This document shows positions 63,464-64,000 of a stretch of DNA of 64,000 nt, piece by piece. The translations under genes and the position numbers were made by a program. Source of the DNA: Amycolatopsis cihanbeyliensis (GTDB taxonomy: Bacteria; Actinomycetota; Actinomycetes; Mycobacteriales; Pseudonocardiaceae); NCBI RefSeq assembly GCF_006715045.1, contig NZ_VFML01000001.1, positions 496,001-560,000 on the forward strand, in the 5' to 3' direction. The first letter of the stretch is position 1. The number at the start of each line of letters is the position of its first letter. The notes beneath the pieces are model-generated. The model searched no databases and was not told the DNA's origin. It worked only from the letters and a program-made list of their open reading frames with translations.

Positions 63464-64000
63464 TCAGGCCCCGATGGTCGCGGTGTCGATCACGAACCGG
63501 TAGCGGACGTCGCTGTTCTCCACCCGTTCGTAGGCCGTGTTCACCTGGTCCGCGGAGATGATCTCGATCTCAGCGCCGATCTCGTGCTGGGCGCAGAAGT
63601 CCAGCATCTCCTGCGTCTCGGGGATACCGCCGATCATCGACCCGGCGAGCACCTTGTTCCCACCGAGTAGCGAGAAGGCGTTGTAGGACAGGGCGTTCGC
63701 CGGGGCGCCGACGTTCACCATCGCCCCACCGACCCGCAGCATGCCGAGGTAGGCGTCGATCGGCAGCTCCGCCGACACGGTGTTCAGGATCAGGTCGAAC
63801 CGGTTCCTGAGCTGCTTGAAGGTGCTGGGGTCACCGGTGGCGTAGTAGTCCTTCGCGCCGAGCCGCAGGCCGTCCTCCTGCTTCTTCAAGCTCTGGCTCA
63901 GCACCGTGACCTCCGCGCCCATCGCCGCGGCCAGCTGGACTCCCATGTGCCCAAGCCCACCGAGCCCGACCACGGCGACCTTCCTGCCCGGCCCCGTGCC
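63464..64000 (-). CDS. Zinc-type alcohol dehydrogenase, CAD family (3' part, start beyond window)
   Basis: The 179 visible codons are the C-terminal half of an MDR alcohol dehydrogenase. The NADP-binding fold is [45 protein letters not shown] and the rest are typical of the cinnamyl-alcohol-dehydrogenase/AdhA type that reduces aldehydes. The catalytic zinc ligands lie beyond the right edge. It converges on CAR with 35 bp between stops. It could reduce the aldehyde made by CAR, which is a functional guess. Confidence 0.9.
   Translation of the reverse strand, partial: GTGPGRKVAVVGLGGLGHMGVQLAAAMGAEVTVLSQSLKKQEDGLRLGAKDYYATGDPSTFKQLRNRFDLILNTVSAELPIDAYLGMLRVGGAMVNVGAPANALSYNAFSLLGGNKVLAGSMIGGIPETQEMLDFCAQHEIGAEIEIISADQVNTAYERVENSDVRYRFVIDTATIGA

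Overview
The window is 64 kb of very GC-rich DNA with strong third-position GC bias, many GTG starts, dense operons with 4-base stop/start overlaps, and several leaderless-type promoters. It carries mycothiol (mshC) and ergothioneine (egtABCD) genes, an InhA-type enoyl reductase next to fabG and a mycobacterial-style ferrochelatase, and the RipA-like / MoxR / DUF58 / VWA block. Together these point to a mycolata-related actinomycete, most likely a member of the Pseudonocardiaceae (for example Amycolatopsis, Saccharomonospora or Prauserella types). The genus is inferred from gene content, not measured. I see no tRNA, rRNA, CRISPR array, IS element or prophage.

Layout. 0-8.4 kb: hisE-hisG, a carotenoid oxygenase behind a palindromic operator, a methyltransferase, a HAD phosphatase, a PAC2 protein, a metallophosphoesterase, and an ArsR-regulated MFS pump. 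8.5-16.8 kb: an ABC-F protein, a secreted AA10 LPMO with a DasR/chitinase-type box, mshC, a TipA-like MerR, a TetR/P450 pair, and a cytoplasmic S8 protease with a small I9-like partner. 16.7-21.3 kb: an AAA+/VWA chelatase-like pair whose junction holds four 80-bp tandem repeats, each carrying a Shine-Dalgarno and a start codon. 21.3-25.5 kb: ferrochelatase and fabG-inhA (the mycobacterial mabA-inhA-hemZ order), split by a TetR / decayed MFS / NTF2-like insertion. 25.6-33.6 kb: trmL, then VWA, DUF58, MoxR, MobA and a RipA-like hydrolase on the minus strand, again with a duplicated mini-cistron before the VWA gene, followed by two membrane proteins.

33.6-40.2 kb: aconitase behind a promoter covered by an AcnR-type operator, then a TetR-controlled MFS pump and flavin monooxygenase. 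40.3-50.1 kb: a secreted peptidase of the TAP type, the ergothioneine operon egtABCD ending in a deazaflavin-type oxidoreductase where egtE usually sits, a LysR/glutamate dehydrogenase pair, and the AcnR-type TetR gene, which has a matching operator although aconitase lies 13 kb away. 50.1-57.4 kb: a broken VOC gene, a TIGR03086-like protein, two CNNM/CorC-type membrane proteins preceded by a 30-codon overlapping ORF, a membrane-anchored protein and a DHA2 pump. 57.5-64 kb: a MerR/SDR pair with a leaderless promoter, an XRE regulator, a full-length carboxylic acid reductase, and the 3' part of an alcohol dehydrogenase that could take its aldehyde product to alcohol.

The most unusual feature is the pair of intercistronic repeats (18.7-19.0 kb and 27.1-27.3 kb). 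Both sit directly upstream of a VWA gene in a MoxR/AAA-VWA operon and both reproduce SD-start-stop overlap units. Second is the two-site AcnR operator match.
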